NCBI RefSeq assembly: GCF_913061305.1 | Contig: NZ_CAJXST010000005.1 | Span: forward strand, 186,001 to 250,000 | DNA from: an uncultured Porticoccus sp. | Lineage (GTDB): Bacteria > Pseudomonadota > Gammaproteobacteria > Pseudomonadales > Porticoccaceae | Length of the DNA stretch: 64,000 nt | Direction of reading: 5' to 3' | Shown: one piece after another, positions 46,420 to 58,178 of the stretch | How the letters are laid out: the number at the start of each line of letters is the position of its first letter | How positions within the stretch are numbered: the first letter of the stretch is position 1 | Notes under the pieces: model-generated | What the model saw: only the letters and a program-made list of their open reading frames with translations | What the model was told of the DNA's origin: nothing | Databases searched by the model: none | Translations under genes and position numbers: made by a program

Positions 46420-47171
46420 GTATCGGCATTATCGGTGGCAGTGGGCTGGACAGCTTTTCCGATCTGAGCATTCGGGAGCAGCGTGAGGTCAGCACAGATT
46501 GGGGGGAGCCGTCTGCCCCCCTCTGTTGTGGCACGCTGGGCAATACGGAGGTTGTATTTCTGGCGCGACATGGTGTGAATCATCAGCTGCCGCCTCACCG
46601 GGTCAACTACAGGGCCAATATCGCTGCATTGCGTGCGGCGGGAGTGAAGGCGATCTATGCCGTCAATGTGGTGGGTGGTATCAATGGTGAAATGGGCCCG
46701 GGCGATCTGGTTATTCCCGATCAGATTATTGATTACACATTCGGGCGGGGTCACACCTACTCGGATAGCGCGGATCAGGCATTACAGCACATCGACTTTA
46801 CTTTTCCCTATGACGATAGCCTGCGGGACAGATTGTTGCAGGCGGCTATTGCCTGTGGGACTGCCTCTAAGGTAAGGGTTCATGCAGAGGCTGTTTATGG
46901 CGCCACGCAGGGCCCCAGGCTGGAAACCGCTGCCGAGATTGCGCGAATGGCGAATGACGGCTGTGACATCGTCGGCATGACCGGTATGCCGGAGGCGGCA
47001 TTGGCTCGGGAGTTGCAGATTCCGTACGCCTGTCTGGCGCTGGTGGTGAACATGGCGGCTGGCTTGAGTGACGAGCGGATCTCTTTTGGGCAGATGGAGG
47101 CGGTGATGGCAAACAATATGCCGCTGGTGCGCAAGGTTTTGGCCAAGGCCTTGGCGAGCCGACAGCACTGA
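46416..47171 (+). CDS. mtnP: S-methyl-5'-thioinosine phosphorylase (PNP/MTAP family)
   Basis: This phosphorylase converts methylthioinosine (or methylthioadenosine) and phosphate to a base and methylthioribose 1-phosphate. The 251 residues begin MSIGIIGGSGLD and carry ARHGVNHQLPPHRVNYRANI, YGATQGPRLETAAEI and DIVGMTGMPEAALAREL. The Pseudomonas protein in this genomic position prefers methylthioinosine; substrate here is inferred from that. The start is the ATG at 46416, overlapping the mscS stop (ATGA); a longer frame upstream lies inside mscS. Confidence 0.9.
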   Translation: MSIGIIGGSGLDSFSDLSIREQREVSTDWGEPSAPLCCGTLGNTEVVFLARHGVNHQLPPHRVNYRANIAALRAAGVKAIYAVNVVGGINGEMGPGDLVIPDQIIDYTFGRGHTYSDSADQALQHIDFTFPYDDSLRDRLLQAAIACGTASKVRVHAEAVYGATQGPRLETAAEIARMANDGCDIVGMTGMPEAALARELQIPYACLALVVNMAAGLSDERISFGQMEAVMANNMPLVRKVLAKALASRQH

Positions 47172-47224
47172 TGGCATTTTTCCGGCTCACGCCTTATCAC
47201 CGTCAGAATTTTTGAGTGCTGAAG

Positions 47225-48028
47225 TCAGTCAGCTGCGGCCGAAGTATGACGTGTTACCAGAACCAGTACCCCCATTTCAGGGTGATCCAGATAGGTCAGT
47301 TTGTTCAGGTCCACCTGTTCCGACTGATTGAGAACAATGATCTTTTTAACCGGCGGGTGGCGTCGATCGACGGGACTGCTGGTATCGATGGCGGCCGCTG
47401 GCGAGGCGTCGCCGGGCACCGGAAGAGCCGCTAGCCAGGGTTTTACCGGTAATTGTGGCCAACTGTCTGGTCGGTCCGGATTGCCAGGTGAGGCGGTGCC
47501 AGTCCCTGCTGTGGTGGCAAAACTGGTTTTCCAGAGATCTGCCTGAATGTGCAGATAGCGGGTCACTACCAGCCGTATACTGCCCTCCAGCTCATGGTGG
47601 TTGCCATGGCGATGGCCTCCGGAAACAATAATCCAGGGGCTCTGTGCCTGTCCCAGCCCGGGTTGGCGCCATGCCATGTGGGTCAGTACTCGATAGCCTG
47701 CGGCGCGGTTCAGTGTGTATTCATCGGGTCCCAGGCTGAAATCTTCCTTCTCGAGACGAATCAACAGTTGTTCCGCAGGTTGGGGGTTGTCCGCCGATGT
47801 GGATGTATCGTTCTCAAGCCGTTGCCAGTTTTCCGGGTATTGCAGTCTGATGTTGGTCGGATGTTGTTCATCCTGATAAAGATCCTGCTGGCTGAATACG
47901 ATCAGCTCAACCTGATACCAGTCTTCATTTGGATCCGCCCGGGTCTGGTCGGAGAGGCTTGTGCTTAAGGTGACTGCCAATAGCAGCAGACAGTTGAAAG
48001 GCATGCCAGCGGTTTTGAGTGGTCTCAT
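47225..48028 (-). CDS. csiV: CsiV-family periplasmic protein
   Basis: The 267-residue precursor has a signal peptide (LLLLAVTLSTSLSDQTRA), then the CsiV hallmark WYQVELIVFSQ at the mature N-terminus. DEYTLNRAAGYRVLTHMAWRQP and the C-terminal VKKIIVLNQSEQVDLNKLTYLDHPEMGVLVLV complete the family pattern. CsiV binds peptidoglycan in Vibrio and influences cell shape under D-amino-acid stress. A Q/N/S/T and proline-rich insert of about 50 residues lies before the last domain. It directly follows mfd with no gap, its usual partner. Confidence 0.88.
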   Translation of the reverse strand: MRPLKTAGMPFNCLLLLAVTLSTSLSDQTRADPNEDWYQVELIVFSQQDLYQDEQHPTNIRLQYPENWQRLENDTSTSADNPQPAEQLLIRLEKEDFSLGPDEYTLNRAAGYRVLTHMAWRQPGLGQAQSPWIIVSGGHRHGNHHELEGSIRLVVTRYLHIQADLWKTSFATTAGTGTASPGNPDRPDSWPQLPVKPWLAALPVPGDASPAAAIDTSSPVDRRHPPVKKIIVLNQSEQVDLNKLTYLDHPEMGVLVLVTRHTSAAAD

Positions 48029-51000
48029 TTAATGTCCATTGTTTGCGGGGGTAAGCCGGGTCAATAGCGTCTGTAGCTGTTCAAGTCGCTGTTCTTTCGT
48101 TTCCATCGGTAGAGTATATTTCAAGGTTGAAGCCCCTTGAAGTCGAAAAACAGTGGGCTCTTTTTGTACCATTTGTACAATCACCAGTGGTTCCACCAAG
48201 GTATCACTGCCAAATTCAATCCGTCCACCGGTTGCGCCGGCTTCTACCTTGCAGATGCCGAGTTGTCTGGCCTGAAGTTTCAGTGATGTGACTTGAAAGA
48301 GCGTCTTCAGATAATCGGGAAGCAGCCCGAAACGGTCGATCATCTCTACCTGAAGCTCCCATAAATCATCTTCTGTGGTGGCGTTGGCAATGCGCTTGTA
48401 CATCATCAGACGCATGTGGACATCCGGCAAATAATCCTCGGGGATCAGCGCCGGCAGGTTCAGGTTGATCTCAATGTCCTCCGCCAGAGGCACATTCAAC
48501 TCTACCGCCTTGCCTTTGCGCAGCGCATCAACAGCACGATCCAGCAGTTCCATGTAAAGCGTGAAACCAATCGATTGAATCTGTCCACTTTGATTCTCGC
48601 CGAGCAGTTCGCCGGCACCGCGAATTTCCAGATCATGGGTGGCCAGTGTAAACCCGGATCCCAGGTGATCGGCATGGGTGATGGCCTCGAGTCGCTTGAT
48701 GGCGTCAGCCGTCATGGTTTTTGGCTCGGGAGTGAGCAGATAGGCATAGGCCTGGTGGTGAGAGCGTCCCACTCGGCCCCGCAATTGGTGCAGTTGGGCC
48801 AGCCCCAGTTTGTCGGCGCGGTCAATGATGATGGTGTTGGCACTGGGGATATCGATGCCGGTCTCGATGATGGTGGAGCATACCAGCACATTGAAGCGCT
48901 GGTGGTAAAAGTCGGACATGACTTTTTCAAGATCCCGCTCGCGCATCTGGCCGTGTGCGATATTAACCCGCGCCTCCGGCACCAGCTCTTCTATCACCTG
49001 CGCCGTTTTGCCAATGCTCTTGACCTCGTTGTGCAAATAATAGACCTGCCCGCCACGCAGAATTTCCCGCAGGATCGCCTCCCGGGTCACTCGGGGATCA
49101 TTCTGGCGGACAAACGATTTTACCGAGAGTCTTCTCGCCGGGGGGGTAGCGATAATCGACAGATCCCGAATGCCTGACATCGACATGTTCAGGGTGCGTG
49201 GAATGGGAGTGGCCGTCAGTGTCAGGATGTCCACTTCGGCTCGCAGAGCCTTGATCTGTTCTTTCTGGCGGACGCCGAAGCGATGCTCCTCATCAATAAT
49301 GAGCAGTCCCAGATTCTTGTAATTCACTTTGGCATGGAGCAGCTTGTGAGTACCGATCAGAATATCGACTTTTCCCAGGCCGGCACGGTGGAGAACCTCC
49401 TGTTGTTCCTTGTCAGAACGGAATCGCGATAGCTCCTCGATAGTGACTGGCCAGTTGGCAAATCGGTCGCGAAAGTTTTCCAGGTGTTGATGGGCCAGAA
49501 GGGTGGTCGGCACCAGCATCACCACCTGTTTGCCGCTGGCCACAGCGATAAAGGCGGCGCGCATGGCGACTTCCGTTTTCCCGAAGCCAACATCCCCACA
49601 GACAAGTCGGTCCATGGGCTGCTCAGCCAGCATATCCCGCCTGACGGCTTCGATGGTGTCCAGCTGATCGGGCGTTTCCTCGAAGGGGAAATCCGCACAG
49701 AAAGCGCGGTAGTCCGCTGCCGGGTCGCGGCAGGCAAACCCCTTGCGCGCTGCCCGCGTCGCATAGATGTCCAGCAACTCGGTGGCGGTATCGCGAATCT
49801 GCCGCAGGGCCTTGTCTCTGGCTCTTTGCCACTGGTCTGTGCCCAGTCGGTGTAAGGGTGCCAGGCTGTCTTCCGCACCACTGTAGCGGCTGATTAAGTG
49901 CAGCGATGAGACCGGGACGTAGAGTTTTGCCTGATCGGCATAGGATAACGTCAGAAACTCCTGGGGTTCGCCACTGGCGGTGATGGTCTGCAATCCCAGG
50001 TAACGACCGACACCGTGATCGATATGGACCACGGGCGCCCCAACGCTCAGTTCAGTCAGGTTTTTGATGACCTGGTCGGCATCGGTGCGCTCTTTGTTGC
50101 GTCGGCGACGTTGCATGACCTGCTGGCCAAACAGTTCTGTCTCGGTAATCAGGCTGATATTTGCCGGCGCTACAACAAAGCCGCGGGTCAGCGGGTAGGC
50201 GGTTATGGCGAGGGCTTGTGTTCCTTCGGCAAAAGATTCCCAGTCGGTTACGTCCTCTGGGCGAATAGACTGGCGGCCGAGCAATTCCAGCAGGGTTTCC
50301 CGGCGGCCCGCTGATTCCGCGCAGATCAGTACCCGCTGTCTCGCGTTGGCCAGATGTTCCTGAAGTTTTTTCAGGGGATTGTCTGCCTTGGCATCAATCG
50401 CCACCGGCGGTGGAGCGGATATGTGCAGGGAAAAATGATTTTTCTGCTGGTCGGATTCGCTATTGATTCGTGTGCAGGGGTATTCTTTCAGATGGCCGAA
50501 CAGTTCTTCGACCGGGATAAATAAGGCTGCCGGGGGGAGCAGCGGCCTGGTTGGATCAACACCGTATTCCTGGTAGCGCTGGCTGGCATCCTGCCAGAAT
50601 TTTTCGGCGGCCTGTTCCACAGCCCCTTCGGTAAAGATAAGGCTGTGATCGGGCAGGTAATCAAACAGGGTGGCGGTTTCTTCAAAAAACAGAGGCAGAA
50701 AATACTCGATTCCCTGGGGTGGAATACCCTCACTGACATCCCTGAAGACCGGGCAGCGTCGCTCATCGACATCAAAGCGGGACAGCCAGTTGTTCTGAAA
50801 GCGCCGGATAGCCGGTTTGTCCAATGGGACTTCCCGTGCGGGCAGTAGGTGTATGTGATCGGTTTGCTCCAGCGTGCGCTGGGTGTCCGGGTCGAAGGTG
50901 CGAAGCGTCTCAATTTCATCGTCGAACAGGTCGATACGAAAGGGCAGTGTGGCACCCATCGGGAAGATATCAATCAGAGCGCCCCGAACAGCGTATTCAC

Positions 51001-51478
51001 CGTGTTCGGCCACGGTATCAACACAGCGATAGCCTGCTGACTCCAGTTGGGTGCGCACTGTATCGAGATTCAGCTTGTCACCACGTCGGTAATCGAAGGC
51101 GCGCTGATTGACGAACTCGGCGGGCGGCAAGCGGTGCATCAGGGTGCCGACGGGCACTATCACGACACCGCTACGGGTTTGCGGTAAGCGGGAAAGGGTG
51201 CGCAACCGTTCGGAGACAATATCCTGATGCGGTGAAAAGATATCGTAGGGAAGGGTTTCCCAGTCAGGGAAATGGAGTACAGCGGCCTCTTCGCCGAGGA
51301 AGAATTTCAGTTCGGATTCCAGCTCAGCTGCTGCTTTTGCCGAGTCTGCAATGACGACGGTCAGCCCCGGCACTTGTTGGCTTGCCTCGGCAATGACCAG
51401 GGCGCTGCCGCCGTTTACATCCTGCCAAACGCGCTTGTCGCCAGCTGTGTTGGCTGGCGGTAGTGACAAAATCGACAT
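48029..51478 (-). CDS. mfd: Transcription-repair coupling factor Mfd
   Basis: This ATP-dependent translocase removes stalled RNA polymerase and recruits UvrA. The 1149-residue protein (E. coli 1148) has the UvrB-homology module (about 1-300), the RNA polymerase-interacting domain (VHIDHGVGRYLGLQ), the motor with Walker A GDVGFGKTEVAMRAAF and DEEHRFGVRQKEQ, the TRG region (HGQMRERDLE, ATTIIETGIDIP-like CSTIIETGIDIPSANT), and the C-terminal UvrA-binding domain. It diverges from the lipoprotein gene. Confidence 0.98.
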   Translation of the reverse strand: MSILSLPPANTAGDKRVWQDVNGGSALVIAEASQQVPGLTVVIADSAKAAAELESELKFFLGEEAAVLHFPDWETLPYDIFSPHQDIVSERLRTLSRLPQTRSGVVIVPVGTLMHRLPPAEFVNQRAFDYRRGDKLNLDTVRTQLESAGYRCVDTVAEHGEYAVRGALIDIFPMGATLPFRIDLFDDEIETLRTFDPDTQRTLEQTDHIHLLPAREVPLDKPAIRRFQNNWLSRFDVDERRCPVFRDVSEGIPPQGIEYFLPLFFEETATLFDYLPDHSLIFTEGAVEQAAEKFWQDASQRYQEYGVDPTRPLLPPAALFIPVEELFGHLKEYPCTRINSESDQQKNHFSLHISAPPPVAIDAKADNPLKKLQEHLANARQRVLICAESAGRRETLLELLGRQSIRPEDVTDWESFAEGTQALAITAYPLTRGFVVAPANISLITETELFGQQVMQRRRRNKERTDADQVIKNLTELSVGAPVVHIDHGVGRYLGLQTITASGEPQEFLTLSYADQAKLYVPVSSLHLISRYSGAEDSLAPLHRLGTDQWQRARDKALRQIRDTATELLDIYATRAARKGFACRDPAADYRAFCADFPFEETPDQLDTIEAVRRDMLAEQPMDRLVCGDVGFGKTEVAMRAAFIAVASGKQVVMLVPTTLLAHQHLENFRDRFANWPVTIEELSRFRSDKEQQEVLHRAGLGKVDILIGTHKLLHAKVNYKNLGLLIIDEEHRFGVRQKEQIKALRAEVDILTLTATPIPRTLNMSMSGIRDLSIIATPPARRLSVKSFVRQNDPRVTREAILREILRGGQVYYLHNEVKSIGKTAQVIEELVPEARVNIAHGQMRERDLEKVMSDFYHQRFNVLVCSTIIETGIDIPSANTIIIDRADKLGLAQLHQLRGRVGRSHHQAYAYLLTPEPKTMTADAIKRLEAITHADHLGSGFTLATHDLEIRGAGELLGENQSGQIQSIGFTLYMELLDRAVDALRKGKAVELNVPLAEDIEINLNLPALIPEDYLPDVHMRLMMYKRIANATTEDDLWELQVEMIDRFGLLPDYLKTLFQVTSLKLQARQLGICKVEAGATGGRIEFGSDTLVEPLVIVQMVQKEPTVFRLQGASTLKYTLPMETKEQRLEQLQTLLTRLTPANNGH

Positions 51479-51547
51479 ACTGGAATGGCACTTCTGTGGG
51501 TTAACCTTGAAGGTATGCTATTTTAGCGGGGCAATAGAGAGATTGAT

Positions 51548-52249
51548 ATGCCGTACCCGTGTTTTCCATTCAGAGGCAGTTTGCTGATAGGCTTTTGCTT
51601 GCTGTATCTGCTGGTGATGACCGGCTGCAGCGGCTCCTCATTCCGGGTCCAGGATCTGGCCAAAACGGATATCGATATGGTGGCGGACCTGCACTATCAG
51701 CAGGTCGAGCTGTTGCTCAAGGAGCTGACGGTGAAGCTCTATAAGAGGAATCCGCGAGAATTGCAGAAGGTCCCCGGCAAGACGATAGACCTTCGTGTCA
51801 CACAGATTTTTACCCATCCGGGAAAGCCCCAATTTGCTGAGCTGGGCGGCAGTGGGATCGATGCTATGCAGCTGTCTGTGGACCCGGCATTCAGAGGCGA
51901 CCGCGTGTTTGCCCTGATGGTGGGAATGACGGGCATGATCAGGGAGTCCTACGGCATGAAAACCGAGTTTTTCATGCTCAGCAAGCTTGATTATCAGAAG
52001 CTTTATTACAGTGCCCGCAACATTGAAATTGCCATGTGGCGGATCAGAACGCACCTGGACGAACAGGGCAAGGCCCTGATTCTTACCAATAGTCGCAAGG
52101 GGGAGGGTTATAACCTCAGTTACGAGCGCCTGTTCGGTAAATTGATTGCCCATCAGGATATGCTCGCCTTGATCATTGCCCAAAAAAACCAGCGAGTCAT
52201 CAAAACAGTTGCCCTGAATGTGGCCAGCATGGCATTTATCCCCCTCTGA
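51548..52249 (+). CDS. Lipoprotein of unknown function
   Basis: The 233-residue precursor has a type II signal peptide with lipobox LVMTGC (cysteine near residue 27), so it is anchored to a membrane leaflet. The mature part is mostly helical with LHYQQVELLLKELTVKLYKRNP, then RNIEIAMWRIRTHLDEQGKALILTN. I recognise no named family. It lies between divergent mfd and the GAPDH gene. Confidence 0.85.
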   Translation: MPYPCFPFRGSLLIGFCLLYLLVMTGCSGSSFRVQDLAKTDIDMVADLHYQQVELLLKELTVKLYKRNPRELQKVPGKTIDLRVTQIFTHPGKPQFAELGGSGIDAMQLSVDPAFRGDRVFALMVGMTGMIRESYGMKTEFFMLSKLDYQKLYYSARNIEIAMWRIRTHLDEQGKALILTNSRKGEGYNLSYERLFGKLIAHQDMLALIIAQKNQRVIKTVALNVASMAFIPL

Positions 52250-52364
52250 AAATTTCCCTGGCCAGTAATCACCGTTGCGGTGTCCGGTTTTTTGACCGCA
52301 TAGCTGTTTGCTGATCCAGATCAACCATCGTCGAACCGCAGTACCGGTTATTCACCGCACTTTG

Positions 52365-52393
52365 TTGCCCTTAAAAGACTGAATGCCGATAAT
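52365..52393 (+). promoter_or_regulatory. gap promoter candidate
   Basis: TTGCCC (52365-52370) and GATAAT (52388-52393) are separated by 17 bases, about 65 bases before the preferred GTG start. A hairpin with six-base arms TGCGGT/ACCGCA lies further upstream, near 52275-52300, after the lipoprotein gene. Confidence 0.45.
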
Positions 52394-52458
52394 AGCGCCC
52401 CAACCCGTGATGGGATTGCCGCCCATCGTGTTAGACCAACAAAATGAGAGGTTTACCT

Positions 52459-53919
52459 GTGACCGAACAACATCGCCCCATTCCTGCCGACTTTTTTGCT
52501 GACTGGAAAGAGCGCGAGTCGCTGGCCGAAGCCATGATCCCGCTGATCGGAAAGCTTTACAGGCAAAATAACGTCTCTCTCTACATGTATGGCAAGAATA
52601 TGGTCAATCGTTCAGTGATTGATCTGATGAAGGTTCATCGTTTTGTTCGCCAGATTGAACAGAATGAGCTTTCGGAATTTGAAACCTTCCCTCTGATTCT
52701 GGCGTTGTCGGAAATGGATTTGGGGCCTGCCCATATCGACGTGGGTAAGCTGACTGTCAAATACCAGGAGTCCGGTAATGGCGAGAATCTGACTGCGTTC
52801 CTGCAACGGGAGGTGGGCGATGACATTGGTTGCGTGCGCAAGCCACTGCCACAACCCCAGGATGTGGTGCTCTACGGTTTTGGTCGTATCGGCCGGTTGC
52901 TGGCCAGATTGTTGATTGAAAAGACAGGTAGCGGTGATCTGTTGCGATTGCGTGCCATTGTGGTTCGCAAGGGGGGCAGTGCGGATGATTTGGCCAAACG
53001 AGCCAGCCTGCTACGACGCGATTCTGTTCACGGTGCGTTTGACGGCACCATCAGGGTCATTGAGGATAAAAATATTCTGGTGTGTAACGGCAACCCCATT
53101 CAGGTGATCTACGCCGACTCTCCTGCGGAGGTAGATTACACCCGCTACGGTATCAGCAATGCCATTGTGATTGACAATACCGGTGTATGGCGTGATGAAG
53201 AGGGTCTATCCAGGCACCTGCAATGCCCCGGTGCCAGCAAGGTGATCCTCACCGCGCCCGGCAAGGGCAATATTCCGAATATTGTTTATGGGATCAACCA
53301 AAATGAGATTACTGCAGATACCAAAATAATTTCTGCCGCGTCCTGTACCACCAATGCCATTGTGCCCGTGCTGAAAGCCCTGATGGACGAATTCGGCATA
53401 GACCGTGGGCATGTGGAAACCGTACATTCCTACACGAACGATCAGAACCTGATTGATAACTATCACAAAGGGTCACGTCGGGGTCGCAGTGCCGCGCTCA
53501 ATATGGTGATTACCGAGACAGGTGCTGCCAAGGCGGTGGCAAAGGCATTGCCGGAGCTGGCCGGCAAGTTGACCGGTAATGCGATTCGGGTGCCGACACC
53601 CAACGTATCCATGGCGATTCTCAATTTGCAGCTGGGTCGTGAGACAACCAGAGAAGAGCTCAATGAATACATGAGAAAAACCGCACTCTATTCGTCTTTG
53701 CAGCAACAGATTGACTATACAATTTCTTCCGAAGCGGTCTCGACCGACTTTGTCGGCTCGCGGCATGCCTGTGTTTATGATTCAGAGGCGACGATCGTGA
53801 GTGGTGACAGTGTTGTGCTGTATTGTTGGTACGACAATGAGTTTGGTTATAGCTGTCAAGTGGTGCGATGTCTGGAAAATCTGGCTGGCGTATCCTGGCC
53901 GATGTACCCAACAGCCTGA
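52459..53919 (+). CDS. gap: Glyceraldehyde-3-phosphate dehydrogenase, long form
   Basis: The enzyme interconverts glyceraldehyde 3-phosphate and 1,3-bisphosphoglycerate. It has the NAD-binding motif YGFGRIGRLLARL and the active-site cysteine in SAASCTTNAIVPVL (C296 from the GTG). HSYTNDQNLIDNYHKGSRRGRSAALNMVIT and WYDNEFGYSCQV follow. About 120 extra N-terminal residues precede the standard domain, as in the Pseudomonas gene near nqrA. I start at GTG 52459, which has GAGG seven bases upstream; an ATG five codons earlier lacks a ribosome site. Confidence 0.94.
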   Translation: MTEQHRPIPADFFADWKERESLAEAMIPLIGKLYRQNNVSLYMYGKNMVNRSVIDLMKVHRFVRQIEQNELSEFETFPLILALSEMDLGPAHIDVGKLTVKYQESGNGENLTAFLQREVGDDIGCVRKPLPQPQDVVLYGFGRIGRLLARLLIEKTGSGDLLRLRAIVVRKGGSADDLAKRASLLRRDSVHGAFDGTIRVIEDKNILVCNGNPIQVIYADSPAEVDYTRYGISNAIVIDNTGVWRDEEGLSRHLQCPGASKVILTAPGKGNIPNIVYGINQNEITADTKIISAASCTTNAIVPVLKALMDEFGIDRGHVETVHSYTNDQNLIDNYHKGSRRGRSAALNMVITETGAAKAVAKALPELAGKLTGNAIRVPTPNVSMAILNLQLGRETTREELNEYMRKTALYSSLQQQIDYTISSEAVSTDFVGSRHACVYDSEATIVSGDSVVLYCWYDNEFGYSCQVVRCLENLAGVSWPMYPTA

Positions 53920-54172
53920 CGGGCAGTGTCTCTCGCTGCAGTCGGGAGCTGTTGCCCTGACAAATTGTTGGTGGTGGGTGCTTGGTCGAGAATCAATTAC
54001 CACAATGTCTGTACTGGTAATGGGAAGCCTCCGCCTTTATAATCGCGCCGATTTATTTGCCGGTGTCGGTGTGCTTCAAGCAAGCCACCTTGCACGAAAA
54101 GCACTGGTGCTGCCGTAGGATGACCACGATGTTTTCGGCTGCATTTTGGGGGCTCGAGAAGAGCAATAATTA

Positions 54173-55542
<1,370 letters not shown>

Positions 55543-55544
55543 TA

Positions 55545-56747
55545 ATGAAAATATTGCGTAATTATCTCGATAAAATTGAGCCCCACTTCGAGCATGGCGG
55601 TAAGTTGCACAAGTGGTATGCCCTCTATGAGGCGGTAGATACGATTTTCTACTCCCCGGGGACAGTGACCAAAAACGGCTCGCATATCCGCGACGGCATT
55701 GATCTGAAGCGTGTCATGATCACCGTCTGGCTGGCAGCCTTTCCGGCCATGTTTTATGGCATGTACAACCTCGGTTTCCAGGCCAACACCATTTTGGCAG
55801 CTATGGATGCCACATCCATAGAAGGTTGGCGGGGACCATTAATCACCCTGTTTGCCGGACATGATCCGAGCAGCATCTGGGACTGTCTCTGGTATGGTGC
55901 CGTTTACTTCATTCCCATTTATGTGGTGACCTTTGTTGTGGGTGGCTTCTGGGAGGTTATGTTTGCCACCGTTCGGGGTCATGAAATCAACGAAGGGTTT
56001 TTTGTCACCTCGATCCTTTTCGCCCTTGTCTGCCCCCCTGACATGCCGCTGTGGATGGTGGCTCTGGGTATCAGTTTTGGTGTGGTGATTGGCAAGGAAG
56101 TCTTTGGTGGTACCGGCAAAAACTTTCTCAACCCGGCACTCGCCGGTCGAGCCTTTCTGTATTTTGCCTATCCTGCCGAGATGTCCGGTGATGCGGTATG
56201 GACTGCTGTCGATGGCTATACCGGCGCGACGGCTCTGTCTGTCGCCGCCAGTGAAGGTATGGCGGCACTACAGAATCAAATGACCTGGCTGGATGCGTTC
56301 CTTGGCAATCTGCATGGTTCGGTTGGTGAGGTTTCCACACTGGCCATCTTTATCGGGGGTGCTCTGTTGCTGATTACCAAAATCGCCTCTTGGCGCATCG
56401 TTGCCGGCGTAATGATCGGTATGATTGCGTTGTCGACCCTGTTTAATTTTATTGGCTCTGAAACCAACCCCATGTTTGCCATGCCCTGGTACTGGCATAT
56501 GGTGGTAGGTGGATTCGCTTTCGGCATGATATTTATGGCCACTGAACCCGTTTCTGCCTCAATGACCAACACGGGAAAACTGTGGTACGGCGTATTGATA
56601 GGTGTGATGGCGGTGTTGATCCGTGTTGTGAATCCGGCTTTCCCGGAGGGCATCATGCTGGCGATACTCTTCGCCAATCTATTCGCGCCGCTGATCGACC
56701 ACTTTGTGGTGCAATCCAATATCAAAAGGAGACTTGCACGTGGCTAG
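55545..56747 (+). CDS. nqrB: Na+-NQR subunit B (covalent FMN)
   Basis: NqrB is the main membrane subunit, carries covalent FMN and riboflavin, and takes part in Na+ translocation. The 400-residue protein has about ten hydrophobic segments and the flavinylation motif TGAT with T229. The soluble N-terminus (about 1-55) precedes the first helix. ApbE in this operon is expected to attach the FMN. It overlaps nqrC by eight bases. Confidence 0.97.
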   Translation: MKILRNYLDKIEPHFEHGGKLHKWYALYEAVDTIFYSPGTVTKNGSHIRDGIDLKRVMITVWLAAFPAMFYGMYNLGFQANTILAAMDATSIEGWRGPLITLFAGHDPSSIWDCLWYGAVYFIPIYVVTFVVGGFWEVMFATVRGHEINEGFFVTSILFALVCPPDMPLWMVALGISFGVVIGKEVFGGTGKNFLNPALAGRAFLYFAYPAEMSGDAVWTAVDGYTGATALSVAASEGMAALQNQMTWLDAFLGNLHGSVGEVSTLAIFIGGALLLITKIASWRIVAGVMIGMIALSTLFNFIGSETNPMFAMPWYWHMVVGGFAFGMIFMATEPVSASMTNTGKLWYGVLIGVMAVLIRVVNPAFPEGIMLAILFANLFAPLIDHFVVQSNIKRRLARG

Positions 56748-57513
56748 TAATGAGCGGATAGGTAAAGTTCTGACAGTTGCTGTCGCGTTGTGTCTGGTCT
56801 GTTCTGTGGTAGTGTCGTCGGCAGCGGTGCTGTTGCGTGATGCCCAGCAGGCCAACAAGGCGCGGGATAAGAAATCCAATATTCTTTCTGCTGCCGGATT
56901 GCTTGAGCCCGGCATGAGTGTTGAAGCGCAGTTTAAAAAAATCGAGGTCAAGATGGTGAATATCGACACCGGTAAGTTTACCGATGACGTTTCTCCAGAC
57001 ACATATGATCAGCGCAAAGCGGCGAAGAACCCGGAGCTTTCGGTGAGTCTTTCGAAAGAGGAGGATGTGGCTGGCATATCCCGCCGCGCAAAATATGCTG
57101 TCGTGTATTTGGTGCGCGATGGTGATGACCTTGAAAAGGTGGTGTTACCAATTAGGGGTCCCGGCCTCTGGTCCACGCTTTATGGCTTTATCGCCATTGA
57201 GGGTGATCTCAATACAGTCGCCGGTTTGGGCTTTTATGAGCACGGCGAGACCCCCGGCCTGGGTGGTGAAGTTGACAATCCGCTGTGGAAAGACAACTGG
57301 CCAGGCAAGAAAATTTACGGGGATGATGGGGACGTTCAGCTGACGGTGATCAAGGGCTCTGTTGATAAATCCCGCTCGGAGGCAATTTACCAGGTGGATG
57401 GTTTGTCCGGTGCTACCCTGACAACACGTGGCGTTGATAACCTCGTTGAATTCTGGATGGGTAAAAATGGCTTCGGTAAATTTCTCTCCAATCTGAAAGC
57501 CGGGGAGGCGTAA
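56740..57513 (+). CDS. nqrC: Na+-NQR subunit C (covalent FMN)
   Basis: NqrC has one N-terminal membrane helix ([23 protein letters not shown]) and a periplasmic FMN domain. The flavinylation site is SGATLT with T226, as in Vibrio (T225). I start at GTG 56740 (AAGGAG seven bases upstream, family N-terminus [10 protein letters not shown]) rather than at upstream ATG codons inside nqrB. Length is 257 residues. Confidence 0.95.
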   Translation: MASNERIGKVLTVAVALCLVCSVVVSSAAVLLRDAQQANKARDKKSNILSAAGLLEPGMSVEAQFKKIEVKMVNIDTGKFTDDVSPDTYDQRKAAKNPELSVSLSKEEDVAGISRRAKYAVVYLVRDGDDLEKVVLPIRGPGLWSTLYGFIAIEGDLNTVAGLGFYEHGETPGLGGEVDNPLWKDNWPGKKIYGDDGDVQLTVIKGSVDKSRSEAIYQVDGLSGATLTTRGVDNLVEFWMGKNGFGKFLSNLKAGEA

Positions 57514-57518
57514 TCACT

Positions 57519-58178
57519 ATGAAAATCAAAGACATTATTGTCAGACCTATTTTCGATAACAACCCTATTGCCCTGCAGATACTGGGCATCTGTTCTGCAT
57601 TGGCAGTGACATCCAGTATGAAAGTATCGCTGGTTATGTGCATTGCATTGACAGTGGTAGTGGCGTTTTCCAACCTGTTTGTTTCAATGCTTCGCCATCA
57701 CATTCCCGGCAGCATTCGTATCATTGTGCAGATGACGATCATTGCCTCACTGGTAATTGTTGTCGATCAGATAATCAAGGCAGTGGCTTACGATATCAGT
57801 AAACAATTGTCCGTTTTTGTGGGGTTGATTATTACCAATTGCATCGTGATGGGCCGTGCAGAGGCTTTTGCCATGAAAAACCCACCGATTTCCAGTTTTC
57901 TGGATGGTATCGGCAATGGTCTTGGCTACAGCATGATTCTGATTGTGGTGGCGTTCTTCCGTGAACTGTTGGGTACGGGGAAGCTGATGGGTATTGAAAT
58001 CATGACCGCTACCAACGTTGGGGGCTGGTATGTACCGAATGGTCTGATGCTTTTACCCCCGAGCGCTTTCTTTATTATCGGTTTCATTATCTGGGCGATT
58101 CGCGCCAGGAAAAAGGATCAGGTAGAACCGGCGGACTTTACAATTTCGGCCAATAGTGGCACCAAGGAGGCGATGTAA
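57519..58178 (+). CDS. nqrD: Na+-NQR subunit D
   Basis: NqrD is a six-helix membrane subunit that pairs with NqrE in an inverted topology around a [2Fe-2S] centre. The 219-residue protein has [23 protein letters not shown] with a cysteine in the first helix and [22 protein letters not shown] with a cysteine in the fourth region. Both are the ligands expected. Its stop overlaps the nqrE ATG. Confidence 0.96.
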   Translation: MKIKDIIVRPIFDNNPIALQILGICSALAVTSSMKVSLVMCIALTVVVAFSNLFVSMLRHHIPGSIRIIVQMTIIASLVIVVDQIIKAVAYDISKQLSVFVGLIITNCIVMGRAEAFAMKNPPISSFLDGIGNGLGYSMILIVVAFFRELLGTGKLMGIEIMTATNVGGWYVPNGLMLLPPSAFFIIGFIIWAIRARKKDQVEPADFTISANSGTKEAM

